Under the pieces are notes generated by a model. The model was not told the DNA's origin and did not search any database. It saw nothing but the letters and a program-made list of their open reading frames with translations. Both the position numbers and the translations under genes were made by a program. 8,816 nucleotides of DNA from Planctomycetaceae bacterium (GTDB taxonomy: Bacteria > Planctomycetota > Planctomycetia > Pirellulales > Thermoguttaceae): positions 1 to 8,816 of the forward strand of contig WRCR01000140.1 of the NCBI GenBank assembly GCA_009783865.1. Direction: 5' to 3'. Shown here in pieces: positions 1-6,403 of this stretch. Each line of letters begins with the position of its first letter. The stretch's first letter is position 1.

Positions 1-40
1 AAGAGGCAATAAGTGTCGCCAACAAACCGAAAAACTTCAT
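1..40 (-). CDS. 5' end of a gene for an exported protein (partial, runs off the window)
   Basis: The reverse strand from base 40 reads ATG followed by 12 complete codons without a stop, giving MKFFGLLATLIAS before the window ends. A lysine followed by an unbroken hydrophobic stretch is what the n- and h-regions of a signal peptide look like, so the product is probably secreted or a lipoprotein. Nothing can be said of its function. It is divergent from the response regulator, with 78 bases between the two start codons. No Shine-Dalgarno sequence precedes the ATG, as for most genes here. A weak promoter-like pair (TTGCAA, 16 bases, TAGTTT) lies just upstream. With only 13 codons visible, a chance open stretch cannot be excluded. 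Confidence 0.5.
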   Translation of the reverse strand, partial: MKFFGLLATLIAS

Positions 41-103
41 TAAACTATTGGGATTCTGAAAACTTGCAATCGGACTGCCCCGCTCCCCCAAATCCTCAAG
101 TTA

Positions 104-112
104 TGGTAGAAT
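104..112 (+). promoter_or_regulatory. Extended -10 promoter element of the response regulator gene
   Basis: TGG followed by TAGAAT fits an extended -10 element (TGn plus a five-of-six match to TATAAT). No good -35 hexamer lies 16-18 bases upstream, as extended -10 promoters often lack one. Exactly 6 bases separate the hexamer from the ATG at 119, so transcription would begin at or next to the start codon and the mRNA would be leaderless or nearly so. Prediction from pattern only. Confidence 0.45.
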
Positions 113-118
113 ATCCGC

Positions 119-1588
119 ATGAGTGATACACCGTTTTCTATCTTGGTGGTGGACGATGACGAAAACCACGCTGAAGTTATCGTAGAATGTCTCGAAAAAA
201 TCGAGGCGGTCTGTGATATTGCCCATTCACAGACGGAAGCAATCAAATACATCAAAGAAAAATCCGGTCATTTTGATGTAATTATCACCGACATGATGCT
301 TGAACGGCAAGACAGCGGACTGGAAATCCTCAAGCAGGCAAAAGCAGAAACCGAAGAGACGGAAGTTATCGTTCTAACAGGGAATGATTCCGATGAAATT
401 GCCGTCGAAGCAATACGGCAGGGGGCATTTTACTACCTTGAAAAGCCGCTCAAGCGGGAACTGTTGACGACTATAACGGAACGCGCCGGCGAAATGTCCC
501 GTCTTCTCCGCATCAATCACAATCAGGCGCAGCGTCTCGACGAAAAATTCGGTTTCAACGGCGTGCTGGGAAATAATCCGCAAATGCTTGCCGTAATTCA
601 ACGGCTAAAACGAGTTGTTGAAACCGATGCAACGGTTTTAGTTCAAGGAGAAACCGGTACCGGCAAGGAATTGGTTGCGCAATGTATTCATCAGAACAGC
701 AACCGCAAAAATAGACCCTTTGTTGCTCTGAATTGCGGCGGCTTGACCGAAAACATTCTGGAAAGCGAACTGTTCGGACATGTCAAGGGGGCTTTCACCG
801 ATGCAACTTCCGACAGAGTCGGCAAGTTTGAATACGCAAACGGCGGGACAATTTTTCTGGACGAAGTCGGCGATATGCCGCCGTCTATGCAGGTGAAAAT
901 CCTGCGGGTACTTGAAAGCGGCGAAGTTGTCCGCGTCGGTTCCAATCAGACGACGACAGTTAATGTCCGTGTTTTGTCGGCAACGAACCGCAATCTGGAA
1001 GAAGCGGTCGAAGCAGGTACTTTCCGCAAGGACTTGTATCACCGCTTGAAAGTCATCACCGTGCGAGTTCCGCCGCTGCGGGAACGGAAAGACGATATAC
1101 CGGTTCTGCTGCAGCACTTTATCAAACATTTCTCGGAACGCTACGGAAAAAAAATCAAAGGCATTACGCCGCGTGTCCGCAAGGTGCTGATTGATTACGA
1201 TTGGTTCGGCAATGTGCGGCAACTGAAAAATGTTGCCGAAAGTATGACGGTAGTTGATTACGATTCCTTAATAGACATTGACGATTTGCCGGAAGAGTTT
1301 AACGATTTTATACCTGCCGAAAATATCGGTGCAGATAACAATGAGGTTAATAATAACAGTGTAAATTTCGAAGCGGAACAAATCATTTCGTCAGACGATT
1401 GGATTGCTGCGGAAGAACAGAAGAACGGATTGCAGGAGTTTGTCGGCGGACCGCTTTCCGCAGTGGAGAAGGAATTCATTGCCGCAACGTTGCAATCGGC
1501 AAACGGCAATCGCAAAGAGACCGCAAAGTTGCTCGAAATCAGTGAAAGAACGCTCTACAGAAAAATTGAAGAATATGAGATTGGATAG
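119..1588 (+). CDS. Sigma-54-dependent response regulator, NtrC/AtoC family
   Basis: Cytoplasmic transcription activator that, when phosphorylated by a partner histidine kinase, would drive ATP-dependent opening of sigma-54 promoters. The order is complete: receiver domain (about residues 6-120) with acidic D12 and D13, phospho-acceptor D58, T87 and K109; AAA+ domain (about 148-385) with Walker A GETGTGKE at 177-184, sigma-54 contact loop GAFTDA at 224-229, Walker B TIFLDE at 244-249 and the arginine-finger region FRKDLYHRL at 302-310; then a polar linker rich in Asn and Glu (about 398-440) and a Fis-type helix-turn-helix at 463-489. Length (489 residues) is normal for the class. Two motifs deviate: GAFTDA instead of GAFTGA, and WFGNVRQL instead of the usual WPGNVREL. 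No histidine kinase is adjacent, so the signal is unknown. The central domain reads like Planctomycetota homologues as I remember them. The family is certain; the exact regulon and a specific gene name are not. Confidence 0.96.
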   Translation: MSDTPFSILVVDDDENHAEVIVECLEKIEAVCDIAHSQTEAIKYIKEKSGHFDVIITDMMLERQDSGLEILKQAKAETEETEVIVLTGNDSDEIAVEAIRQGAFYYLEKPLKRELLTTITERAGEMSRLLRINHNQAQRLDEKFGFNGVLGNNPQMLAVIQRLKRVVETDATVLVQGETGTGKELVAQCIHQNSNRKNRPFVALNCGGLTENILESELFGHVKGAFTDATSDRVGKFEYANGGTIFLDEVGDMPPSMQVKILRVLESGEVVRVGSNQTTTVNVRVLSATNRNLEEAVEAGTFRKDLYHRLKVITVRVPPLRERKDDIPVLLQHFIKHFSERYGKKIKGITPRVRKVLIDYDWFGNVRQLKNVAESMTVVDYDSLIDIDDLPEEFNDFIPAENIGADNNEVNNNSVNFEAEQIISSDDWIAAEEQKNGLQEFVGGPLSAVEKEFIAATLQSANGNRKETAKLLEISERTLYRKIEEYEIG

Positions 1589-1597
1589 TGTTTTTGA

Positions 1598-1704
1598 TTT
1601 TTCAACGCGAAAACCGTTAAAATTCCCGCGAAAATCACGAAAAATTTTCAGCAACGGTTTTTTAGCATTTTTTGCGAGATATTAGTGTGTTTTGCGTTGA
1701 AAAA
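1598..1704. repeat. Outer inverted repeat between convergent genes
   Basis: TTTTTCAACGC at 1598-1608 has an exact 11-base inverted partner, GCGTTGAAAAA, at 1694-1704. With a one-base offset the match continues into GAAAAC on one side and GTTTT on the other. The pair encloses the terminator-like hairpin, giving a nested structure that fills the gap between the response regulator and the STN protein gene. It may simply extend a bidirectional terminator. Confidence 0.5.
1610..1663 (+). terminator. Terminator-like hairpin after the response regulator
   Basis: AAAACCGTT (1610-1618) pairs perfectly with AACGGTTTT (1653-1661). Inside it, AAAATT (1619-1624) can pair with AATTTT (1643-1648), leaving a 4-base bulge on the right side. 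Six T residues (1658-1663), four of which are in the stem, end the structure, which lies 21 bases after the stop codon. The loop is long (18 bases), so it is not a textbook compact terminator. It sits between convergent genes and could act in both directions. Confidence 0.5.
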
Positions 1705-1722
1705 TAGAATCGACAATTATCT

Positions 1723-2745
1723 CTACTTGATTATCACTGTTTCGCCTTGTAGACGGTATTCTAATTTTAGCGGTTTGCAGATTGTCCGAAACAATTCGTT
1801 GACTGTTGCGTTTTTGACTTCAAACGTGACTAAATGTTCCGGCGAAACATCCTTCGTTTCAAGCGGTTTCCAATTAATCACTATAGTCAAGCCGAGCCGT
1901 TTCGATAAAACATCCAAGACCGCGCCGAGCGGCTGCTCGTCAACCTTCAGTGTAAAACGCCGCTGCGAAAGCGGTGCTTTCGGTGATGCTGTCGTCTGTG
2001 GTTCTTTTGTCTGTGTTTCAGCGGCTTCCGGCGGTTGTTTCGGCAAATCGGTTTTCAAGGTTTCCAGTGTTTGCAATTCCGGCAACGGAACAATTCGGAA
2101 CGTATTACCTTCGATTTCGTAGTCCTTTTCAAAGCCGATGAGCAGCATCGTGAGCAGTTTATAAAAGGGCAGAGCGGGCAAATCCGTTTTATTCCAAAGG
2201 TCAAAGGGCAATGCTTCTGCTCCACTGTTCGGCGAAGACGATAATGAAAACCCGCTGCTCTTAATAAGGTCGAGAATCGCCTGTTTCGGTTCTCCGAGAA
2301 ACGGCAAACGAAAAGGCGTTTTCTTGTTGGGTATATTTCTTTGAGCGGTCGGCATTGCGGACAATTCTCTGCGGTGCTTTTCCAAGAGCAGCGGCAGTAA
2401 TTCGGCTGTCTCTTTTGTGCCGAGATAGACAATGGTTGTACCGGCATCGTCCAAAAAATAACAGCCGGTATCGGTCTTTTCGGCTAAGGCGGTGAATACT
2501 TGTTTCACGGTTTGATTACTCAATTCCAAGTGAATCGTCTGTGTCGGGTCGATTCTTCGGTCGAGAAAAAAATGAATTCGCCGTGATTCGCAGAATCGCT
2601 CCAAGGATTCCCGCAGCGGTGTTCCGAGCCATTGTACCGATGCCGTATTTTCAAACGCCGGTTCCGCCGCCGATGTGGTTGGAAGAAAAAACAGCGGCAG
2701 GACGATTGAAACGAAAAGCATGATGTTGAAAATATTTTTTGGCAT
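1723..2745 (-). CDS. Secreted protein with three STN-like (secretin/TonB N-terminal) units
   Basis: Probably an exported periplasmic or envelope protein of unknown function. With the ATG at 2745 it has 340 residues: signal peptide 1-27 (short n-region MPKNIFN, hydrophobic core, cleavage after SAA), STN-like unit at about 36-109, a second degenerate unit at about 145-220, a Pro/Thr/Gln/Glu-rich linker at about 223-261, and a third unit at 263-340 ending at the stop. Each unit shows a hydrophobic strand, a helix of the type PLxxxLxxL, then strands ending in a hydrophobic pattern such as TIVYLG or TVIIK. STN domains are known from secretins, FecA-type receptors and FecR-like proteins, but no secretin channel or beta-barrel follows here. 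An upstream ATG at 2784, three bases after the queA stop, would add 13 polar residues; I prefer 2745 because it gives a normal signal peptide and lies 6 bases after a good -10. Likely co-transcribed with queA as well. Confidence 0.75.
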   Translation of the reverse strand: MPKNIFNIMLFVSIVLPLFFLPTTSAAEPAFENTASVQWLGTPLRESLERFCESRRIHFFLDRRIDPTQTIHLELSNQTVKQVFTALAEKTDTGCYFLDDAGTTIVYLGTKETAELLPLLLEKHRRELSAMPTAQRNIPNKKTPFRLPFLGEPKQAILDLIKSSGFSLSSSPNSGAEALPFDLWNKTDLPALPFYKLLTMLLIGFEKDYEIEGNTFRIVPLPELQTLETLKTDLPKQPPEAAETQTKEPQTTASPKAPLSQRRFTLKVDEQPLGAVLDVLSKRLGLTIVINWKPLETKDVSPEHLVTFEVKNATVNELFRTICKPLKLEYRLQGETVIIK

Positions 2746-2751
2746 AATATC

Positions 2752-2780
2752 ATTATACTGTGTTATTTCCTTTTTCTGAA
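2752..2780 (-). promoter_or_regulatory. Promoter-like sequence directly before the STN protein gene
   Basis: On the minus strand TTCAGA (2775-2780, four of six to consensus) is followed after 17 bases by a perfect TATAAT (2752-2757). The -10 ends exactly 6 bases before the ATG at 2745, so a transcript from here would start at about the A of that ATG. The sequence also encodes the 13 optional N-terminal residues if translation starts at 2784, so the two readings compete. Confidence 0.4.
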
Positions 2781-2787
2781 CCATCCG

Positions 2788-3846
2788 TCACAAAATCAAC
2801 ATCGCATCGCCGTAACTGAAGAACCGGTATTTTTCACGGATTGCTTCTTCGTAAGCCGCTTTGATAAGTTCATCGCCGCCGAAAGTCCGCACAAGCATCA
2901 ACAGAGTCGATTTCGGAAAATGAAAGTTCGTCAGAAGAACGTCAACGTTTCTAAAAAAATACGGCGGACGGATAAACAGCGAGGTCTCACCTTCATATTC
3001 CTGCAAGGTGCCTTTTGCTGATGCGGATTCAAGAACCCGCACCGAAGTTGTGCCTACCGCTATGATTCTCCCGCCGCCTGTTTTTCTCGATAAAATTGTT
3101 TCAGCGGTCTCTTTGGAAAGTGAACACCATTCGGTGTGCATCCGATGTTCTTCGATATTTTCGGCAGTAATCGGTTTGAAAGTTCCGATGCCGACGTGCA
3201 GCGTCACCGGCACAACGGCTGTGCCGATTTGTTTGATTTCGTCAAACAACTGCGGTGTGAAATGCAGACCGGCAGTCGGCGCAGCAATCGCTCCCGGCTC
3301 CGAAGCATAAACGGTTTGATACCGCTGTGCATCTTCCGGCGACATCTTGCCTTTGCGGATATACGGCGGAAGCGGTACCCAGCCGGTTTTCTTTAACACG
3401 GTTGCCAACGGTTCTTTCGTAAGCGGCTTGATAAACCATGAACCGTCTTCCTGTTTGCTGATTAACTCAAGCAGAAGTCCTGCTTTTTTGTCAGACGGTA
3501 GTGTGTCGGGAGATTGCAGTACAATGATTTCGCCAGTCCGCATACTTCGTTTTGTCTTGCAGATAACTTGCCAGAGACGATGTTTCACGAAACGGACGAT
3601 GATACCTTCCCATTTTCCGCCGGTTTCGAGACGATACCCAAACAATTTTACCGGCAAGACCTTCGTGTTGTTGATAACGAGTACATCTTCGGCTTTCAGC
3701 AGAGACGGCAAATCGCTGATGTGCATATGTTCAAGCGTCTGTGCTTGCCGATTTACGACTAGCAGCCGCGAGTCCGTTCTGTTGGGAGTCGGCTGCTGCG
3801 CTATCAATTCCGGCGGCAAATGATAATCGTAATCGGAAAGTGGCAT
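2788..3846 (-). CDS. queA: S-adenosylmethionine:tRNA ribosyltransferase-isomerase QueA
   Basis: Cytoplasmic enzyme of queuosine synthesis. It transfers and isomerises the ribosyl part of S-adenosylmethionine onto 7-aminomethyl-7-deazaguanine in the anticodon wobble position (G34) of tRNAs with GUN anticodons, giving epoxyqueuosine (EC 2.4.99.17). The 352-residue protein has the family signatures along its whole length: YDYHLPPELIAQQP and SRLL near the N-terminus, VLVINNTKVLP, YQTVYA with PGAIAAPTAGLHFT, VTLHVGIGTFKP, AVGTTSVRVLES, LLTNFHFPKSTLLMLV and the C-terminal YRFFSYGDAMLI. Length is typical. The frame is open upstream to an ATG at 3966, but that would add 40 residues with no family counterpart and would span the promoter, so ATG 3846 is chosen. 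No Shine-Dalgarno is visible. The STN protein gene follows directly. No other queuosine gene (tgt, queG) is in the window. Confidence 0.97.
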   Translation of the reverse strand: MPLSDYDYHLPPELIAQQPTPNRTDSRLLVVNRQAQTLEHMHISDLPSLLKAEDVLVINNTKVLPVKLFGYRLETGGKWEGIIVRFVKHRLWQVICKTKRSMRTGEIIVLQSPDTLPSDKKAGLLLELISKQEDGSWFIKPLTKEPLATVLKKTGWVPLPPYIRKGKMSPEDAQRYQTVYASEPGAIAAPTAGLHFTPQLFDEIKQIGTAVVPVTLHVGIGTFKPITAENIEEHRMHTEWCSLSKETAETILSRKTGGGRIIAVGTTSVRVLESASAKGTLQEYEGETSLFIRPPYFFRNVDVLLTNFHFPKSTLLMLVRTFGGDELIKAAYEEAIREKYRFFSYGDAMLIL

Positions 3847-3868
3847 AAGATTTAATTCGGTTGTCTTT

Positions 3869-3897
3869 ACTCTACACGAAAAAGGCAGGTATGTCAA
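3869..3897 (-). promoter_or_regulatory. Sigma-70-type promoter of queA
   Basis: On the minus strand a perfect -35 TTGACA (3892-3897) is followed after 17 bases by TAGAGT (3869-3874, four of six to TATAAT). Transcription would start near 3862, leaving a leader of about 16 bases. This supports the queA start at 3846, because the longer reading at 3966 would begin upstream of its own promoter. Confidence 0.65.
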
Positions 3898-3918
3898 GCC
3901 GTTTTGAACGGCGGGAAC

Positions 3919-3984
3919 TGAGCAGCAAAGTGTAGTGAAACGAAACCTGCGGCTCTGTTCTTGCAACTCGCAACTCGCTGCTCA
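3919..3984. repeat. Inverted and tandem short repeats between divergent promoters
   Basis: TGAGCAGC (3919-3926) has an exact inverted copy GCTGCTCA (3977-3984). Immediately before the second arm, GCAACTC is repeated head to tail (3963-3969 and 3970-3976). The block lies upstream of both the queA and the MFS -35 elements. It could be part of a dispersed intergenic repeat or a regulator site; nothing in the window decides this. Confidence 0.35.
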
Positions 3985-3999
3985 ACTGCAAAAACAACG

Positions 4000-4028
4000 T
4001 TGACGTATCGAGAAACTTCTGATATAAA
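4000..4028 (+). promoter_or_regulatory. Sigma-70-type promoter of the MFS-isomerase operon
   Basis: TTGACG (4000-4005, five of six to consensus) and TATAAA (4023-4028, five of six) are 17 bases apart, and TG at 4020-4021 adds an extended -10. The predicted start is near 4035, giving a leader of about 33 bases without a Shine-Dalgarno sequence. Confidence 0.65.
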
Positions 4029-4067
4029 TGAAGATAAATTTCCGATAACCTCCAGAAAACTTCCGCT

Positions 4068-5360
4068 ATGTCACAAAACAATCCGTATCCGTTGCAACCA
4101 CGTCAGCCCATTCCGAAATTTTACAAATGGGAACTGTTGATACTCCTCTGGTTCGCCTATTTTCTGAATCAAGGAGATAGGGCGATTTTCGGTGCAGTGT
4201 TGCCGCTGATTAAAGCCGATACTGGTTTCACCGATGTCCAACTCGGATGGATAGGCACGCTTTTTATGATATGCTACGCTATCTGCGTTCCTATTGCCGG
4301 TTACGCAGGCGATGTGTTTAAGCGGGGCAACGTTGTTTTCGGCAGTTTGCTGGTGTTCAGCACCGGTACTCTGCTCACCGGTTTCGCAGGCGGATTTATC
4401 ATGCTTGTCATATATCGTTCAATAGCAACCGGCATCGGCGAAGCATTTTATTATCCGAGTGCCAGCACATTAATCGGACAGTACCACCAAAAGACACGAG
4501 CAACAGCCATTGCGATTCACCAGACCTCGCTTTATACCGGCATTGTTTGCAGCAGTATGCTTGCAGCATGGATAGGTACGAATTGGGGCTGGCGGTCATC
4601 GTTCTACTTTTTCGGTTCTATCGGCGTGCTATTGGCTTTTATCATACTGTTCCGTTTGCGTGATGACAAAGCCGATGCCGCTGCCGCTAGTTCAGCATCT
4701 GACGAAAAGAGCAAGGAAACCATTCCGGTAGGCGATGCGGTGCGGCATGCTTTGAGCAAACCAACGCTGTATTGCATTTCCCTTGCACTCGGCGGAATGA
4801 TGTTCACCAACATCGGCTTTCTGATGTGGATGCCGACCTACATGCACGAAAAATTTGAATTGTCACTGTTTCGAGCAAATTTCGACTCGATGTTTTATCA
4901 TCATATTTGTGCGTACTTCGGGCTTATGATTGCGGCAACGCTTGCCGACTACCTTGCGCCGAAACGTAAAACCGTGAGAATGGAATTCAAGTTTCTCGGT
5001 TTGTTTTTAGCAGTGCCGTTTATCTTTTTAATGGGACAAGCAAACAACCTTTGGATCGTTTATCTCGCCCTTTGCGGTTTCGGAATTTTTCGCGGCGTGT
5101 ATGACTCGAATCTTTTCGTTGCTGTATTCGATATTATAGAACCGAAGTACCGCTCAACCGCAATGGGCTTGATGCTCTTGCCGGCTGTCATAATTGCTGC
5201 CTTCTCGTCTGTTCTTTTGGGATGGATAAAGCAGAATTACGATTTGCAACTGGGAATAACCGCTTTGTCATGCGTGTATCTTTTGTCCGCATCGTCCATT
5301 TTATTCGCTTTAATGTTCACGTTCAAAAAGGATTACTACGCCGAAACACCAACAGAATGA
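4068..5360 (+). CDS. Major facilitator superfamily transporter, organic-acid/sugar type
   Basis: Inner-membrane secondary transporter of 430 residues with the alternating hydrophobic segments expected for 12 transmembrane helices. A soluble N-terminus (about 1-20) leads into helix 1. The motif-A loop between helices 2 and 3 reads GYAGDVFKRG at residues 78-87, matching the MFS pattern GxxxDxxxRG. A charged Ala/Ser/Asp-rich cytoplasmic loop (about 203-222, RLRDDKADAAAASSASDEKS) separates the two six-helix halves. The first helix contains NQGDR, which I associate with transporters related to the anion:cation symporter (hexuronate, galactonate) and Spinster-like groups. The substrate is not readable from sequence. 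The isomerase-like gene begins 10 bases downstream, so transport and conversion of the same carbohydrate-like compound is a reasonable inference. Start ATG 4068 lies about 33 bases after a good promoter and no better ATG precedes it. Confidence 0.92.
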   Translation: MSQNNPYPLQPRQPIPKFYKWELLILLWFAYFLNQGDRAIFGAVLPLIKADTGFTDVQLGWIGTLFMICYAICVPIAGYAGDVFKRGNVVFGSLLVFSTGTLLTGFAGGFIMLVIYRSIATGIGEAFYYPSASTLIGQYHQKTRATAIAIHQTSLYTGIVCSSMLAAWIGTNWGWRSSFYFFGSIGVLLAFIILFRLRDDKADAAAASSASDEKSKETIPVGDAVRHALSKPTLYCISLALGGMMFTNIGFLMWMPTYMHEKFELSLFRANFDSMFYHHICAYFGLMIAATLADYLAPKRKTVRMEFKFLGLFLAVPFIFLMGQANNLWIVYLALCGFGIFRGVYDSNLFVAVFDIIEPKYRSTAMGLMLLPAVIIAAFSSVLLGWIKQNYDLQLGITALSCVYLLSASSILFALMFTFKKDYYAETPTE

Positions 5361-5370
5361 CAATCTCGCT

Positions 5371-6195
5371 ATGACAACCTTTCGTTACGCAATCAACTCG
5401 GGAACGCTCAAGGGCTTCGATTTGCCAATCGAAGAACAGATAAACGTCGCCGCTGAAGCCGGTTACGACGGCATTGAACCGTGGAGCATCGGTTTGGAAC
5501 AATATCTCCAGCGCGGCGGTACACTTCGTGATTTGCGGAAGCGGATTGAGGACTGCGGCTTGTCCGTTCCCGGCGGCTGCGCTTTTTTTCCTTGGATAGT
5601 TGACGACGAGAACATCCGCAAAAACGGCATCGAGCAAATGAAACGGGAAATGGCGATGTTTCGGGAAATCGGCGCAACACTCATTGCGGCAACTGCATGG
5701 GGAGCGAAAGAAACCCGTCTCGATAACTTTCCTGTTCTTGGTGAACGTTATCGAACGATATTGGAAATCGGTTTGCAGGAAGGTGTGATTCCGCAACTGG
5801 AAATCTGGGGACATAGTGCAACGCTGACAACGTTGTCAGATGTTTTTTCGATTGCTTCTTATTGCGGACATCAGCAGGTGAAATTCCTGCTGGACGTGTA
5901 TCATTTATATCGCGGCGGCAGTCCGATTGAAGGGTTAGCATTGTTGAATCCGCAGACGCTTTCCGTTTTTCATGTCAACGATTACCCTGCTGACCCGCCG
6001 CGGGAATATCTCGTAGACAAACATCGGGTTTATCCCGGCGACGGTATTGCACCGTTGAAAGAAATTGGGAGTATGCTGCGGACGATAGGTTTCGACGGCT
6101 GGCTTTCTTTTGAAGTGTTCAATCTGGACTATTGGGCGACTGGCGACTCGCTGAAGGTTGCCAAGACGGGACTCGAAAAAATGAAAGCGTTTTGA
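5371..6195 (+). CDS. Sugar phosphate isomerase/epimerase-like TIM-barrel protein
   Basis: Cytoplasmic protein of 274 residues of the xylose-isomerase-like TIM-barrel (AP endonuclease 2 / IolE-IolH type) superfamily. The opening INSGTL, the barrel strand GYDGIEPW (31-38) and the ordered candidate metal ligands E144 (in PQLEIWGHS), D175 (LLDVYHLYRGG), H201 (VFHVNDYP) and E248 (LSFEVFN) fit a divalent-metal site for keto-sugar isomerisation or epimerisation. YPGDG at 221-225 is also common in the family. Length is typical and no signal peptide is present. The gene starts 10 bases after the transporter stop, with no promoter or Shine-Dalgarno between, so the two probably form one operon. In this family even close homologues act on different substrates (inositol derivatives, hydroxypyruvate, tagatose or allulose type sugars), so I give no specific reaction. 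Confidence 0.9.
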   Translation: MTTFRYAINSGTLKGFDLPIEEQINVAAEAGYDGIEPWSIGLEQYLQRGGTLRDLRKRIEDCGLSVPGGCAFFPWIVDDENIRKNGIEQMKREMAMFREIGATLIAATAWGAKETRLDNFPVLGERYRTILEIGLQEGVIPQLEIWGHSATLTTLSDVFSIASYCGHQQVKFLLDVYHLYRGGSPIEGLALLNPQTLSVFHVNDYPADPPREYLVDKHRVYPGDGIAPLKEIGSMLRTIGFDGWLSFEVFNLDYWATGDSLKVAKTGLEKMKAF

Positions 6196-6246
6196 TAAGT
6201 GCGTTAACGGACTAAACTTTACACTGACTAGCAGGAAAGTTATTGG

Positions 6247-6263
6247 AAAAACCGCCGGAAATT
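6247..6263 (+). repeat. Left copy of a 17-base inverted repeat flanking the EF-G-like gene
   Basis: AAAAACCGCCGGAAATT here is the exact reverse complement of bases 8484-8500, just after the stop of the EF-G-like gene. With a one-base difference in the A run the match extends by GG on the outer side. It contains a GC-rich core (CCGCCGG) between A-rich flanks and is intergenic at both sites. Confidence 0.75.
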
Positions 6264-6278
6264 GTAATGCACCCCCGT

Positions 6279-6300
6279 CGGACTGACTTTAAGTCCGTCC
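6279..6300 (+). repeat. RTDFKSVP-type intergenic repeat with a small hairpin
   Basis: CGGACT (6279-6284) pairs with AGTCCG (6292-6297) around a 7-base loop. In one frame the bases spell RTDFKSVP. I recall this peptide from many short hypothetical proteins in planctomycete genomes, where it reflects a dispersed DNA repeat and not a true protein. The identification is from memory. Confidence 0.5.
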
Positions 6301-6303
6301 CGC

Positions 6304-6331
6304 TTGATTATCTTGCAAAATTGTGTACAAT
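6304..6331 (+). promoter_or_regulatory. Promoter-like sequence of the EF-G-like gene
   Basis: TTGATT (6304-6309, four of six) and TACAAT (6326-6331, five of six) lie 16 bases apart. A start near 6338 would give a leader of about 66 bases. Two direct copies of TTCGATA (6345-6351 and 6360-6366, 15 bases apart) lie inside that leader and could be an operator or chance. Confidence 0.45.
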
Positions 6332-6392
6332 GGACGTTCCCCTTTTCGATAAAAATTTATTCGATAGACACTTTTCGGTACACTTTTCTTTC

Positions 6393-6397
6393 AAGGA
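6393..6397 (+). promoter_or_regulatory. Shine-Dalgarno site of the EF-G-like gene
   Basis: AAGGA ends 6 bases before ATG 6404. It is the only clear ribosome-binding sequence at a proper distance in this window and fixes the start of the EF-G-like gene. Confidence 0.7.
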
Positions 6398-6403
6398 TTT
6401 TTT

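Noticed and set aside
638..1222. Long minus-strand open frame of 194 codons inside the response regulator
   Set aside because: It lies wholly antisense to a well-supported AAA+ coding region, shows no family motif and is explained by the codon pattern of the real gene.
1685..2122. Plus-strand open frame of 145 codons opposite the STN protein gene
   Set aside because: It is Ser/Cys/Val rich with no domain. The minus-strand frame has a signal peptide and repeated STN-like units, so this is a shadow.
3347..3823. Plus-strand open frame of 158 codons opposite queA
   Set aside because: It is antisense to unmistakable QueA motifs and has no recognisable protein features.
2788..3966. Longer queA reading starting at ATG 3966
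   Set aside because: The extra 40 residues do not match QueA, whose N-terminus is MPLSDYDYHLP, and a strong promoter with perfect TTGACA lies within the added part.
5323..5814. Minus-strand open frame of 163 codons across the transporter end and isomerase start
   Set aside because: It is antisense to two supported genes, Cys/Phe/Arg rich and without a motif.
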